Below are positions 6,701-7,232 of a DNA stretch of 7,232 bases, one piece after another; position 1 is the stretch's first letter, and every line of letters begins with the position of its first letter. The stretch is from an uncultured Clostridia bacterium (GTDB lineage: Bacteria; Bacillota; Clostridia; Christensenellales; CAG-917), in assembly GCA_946056785.1 (NCBI GenBank), contig CAMGKS010000055.1, positions 1 to 7,232 on the forward strand, read 5' to 3'. Below the pieces are notes generated by a model that did not search any database, was not told the DNA's origin, and worked only from the letters and a program-made list of their open reading frames with translations. Position numbers and translations under genes: made by a program.

Positions 6701-7169
6701 AAAACTTTATCCAAGGCTGTGCCTTACGGATGTTTTGTCTTGATATATTAATTTTTTTAATTTGTCCTTTTTCATTGATTGAAACAGAAATTTCTTCTTC
6801 GGAATAAGTTTTCAAAGTGCCTCTGACGACGCTTTTACCGCCAACGGGCTCTTTAAGGAAAACTTCGACTTCGGTATCAACGTTACGCCGAAAATCATCA
6901 TCGCTGACTATCGGTCGATCAAGCCCCATAGAAGAAACGTTTAAAACGTAATCGTTTGGGAATTCGCTTTCAAGGTTGTTTAGCGGTTCGTCCAGTGCGT
7001 TGTGAAACGTTTCGCAATCGTCGAGATTTACTCCTCCCTTTTTATATAAAAAAACGTTTAAATTAAGTTTTTTATATTCATTTGTGAAAGTCACGTCAAC
7101 AATTTCCATACCGAGTTTTTCGGCAATTTCTGCTGCTATGATTTTTACTTTTTCAAGAAGTTCTTTCAT
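6699..7169 (-). CDS. rimP: Ribosome maturation factor RimP
   Basis: RimP binds the free 30S subunit and helps assemble the head region, acting before uS12 and neighbouring proteins settle. The 156 residues match the family length and layout. An N-terminal alpha/beta domain contains GMEIVDVTF (20-28) and KKGGVNLDDCETFHNAL (43-59). The signature VSSMGLDRPI (78-87) follows, where most relatives have SSPGLDRP. The C-terminal SH3-like barrel runs from about FRRNVDTEVEVFL (93-105) to the end. The ATG at 7169 is preceded by AGAGGA with a short 3-4 nt spacing. It is the first complete gene of the operon here, and nusA follows after 8 nt. Whether transcription starts just upstream or in an earlier gene cannot be told. 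Confidence 0.96.
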   Translation of the reverse strand: MKELLEKVKIIAAEIAEKLGMEIVDVTFTNEYKKLNLNVFLYKKGGVNLDDCETFHNALDEPLNNLESEFPNDYVLNVSSMGLDRPIVSDDDFRRNVDTEVEVFLKEPVGGKSVVRGTLKTYSEEEISVSINEKGQIKKINISRQNIRKAQPWIKF

Positions 7170-7232
7170 GTATCCTCTGCCTAAATTTTAATGACTAATT
7201 GTTGAAGTCTATAATTTATAAGTTTAGTAAAC
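7170..7232 (-). other. rimP leader or tail of an upstream gene
   Basis: These 63 bases contain the rimP ribosome-binding site (AGAGGA, 7173-7178) and AT-rich sequence. One minus-strand frame is open from the window edge to a TAG at 7183-7181, 11 nt before rimP, and could be the last 16 codons of an upstream operon gene. Chance is equally possible in such AT-rich DNA. TATAAA- and TATAGA-like hexamers occur near 7212-7220, but a matching -35 box would lie at or beyond the window edge, so no promoter can be called. Confidence 0.35.

Noticed and set aside
6691..6714. Upstream nusA start at ATG 6714 (adds MDKVLGGN)
   Set aside because: It lies inside rimP, and its residues are just the translated ribosome-binding region. 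AGGAGG is placed for the ATG at 6690, and the family N-terminus begins there.
1..7232. Search for CRISPR repeats, insertion sequences, tRNA/rRNA genes, riboswitches or toxin-antitoxin pairs
   Set aside because: No spaced direct repeats, transposase motifs, tRNA-like cloverleafs or small unexplained gene pairs were seen. Nearly all bases are accounted for by the conserved operon.

Overview
The window is AT-rich and almost entirely coding on the minus strand. It holds one compact operon, read from right to left: rimP, nusA, rnpM (ylxR), an L7Ae-type ylxQ, infB, rbfA, an nrnA-type DHH phosphoesterase and truB. This order is the conserved translation/transcription operon of Bacillota. The nrnA-like gene between rbfA and truB, and the lack of a ylxP gene between infB and rbfA, suggest a clostridial relative rather than Bacillus. 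I cannot name a genus; an uncultured low-GC Clostridia-like bacterium is the best inference.

Layout. Bases 7170-7232 are the leader of rimP or the tail of an upstream gene, too short to decide. rimP (7169-6699) is followed after 8 nt by nusA (best start 6690). rnpM starts 8 nt after nusA ends. ylxQ overlaps the end of rnpM by 23 nt if the family-consistent ATG at 5376 is used. infB follows after 9 nt (best start ATG at 5079). rbfA overlaps infB by 1 nt (TAATG), nrnA overlaps rbfA by 17 nt, and truB overlaps nrnA by 4 nt (ATGA). Several genes therefore look translationally coupled. Bases 91-265 are a very AT-rich gap with weak inverted repeats and no classical intrinsic terminator. Bases 2-90 may be the 3' end of a convergent plus-strand gene; ribF, often next after truB, is not there.

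How the genes fit together. RimP and RbfA mature the 30S subunit, IF2 brings initiator tRNA to it, and TruB makes pseudouridine 55 in tRNA. NusA controls RNA polymerase pausing, termination and antitermination. RnpM and YlxQ are small RNA-binding partners, RnpM being linked to RNase P. The NrnA-like enzyme would remove the shortest RNA fragments and pAp. Together they link transcription, RNA turnover and ribosome/tRNA maturation.

I found no mobile element, CRISPR array, RNA gene, toxin or defence system, and nothing that looks like an undescribed system. The points worth a second look are small: variant active-site motifs in NrnA and TruB, possible internal starts in the long IF2 N-terminus, an A9 run near the start of nrnA, paired CxxC motifs in RnpM, and the unexplained left-end gap.
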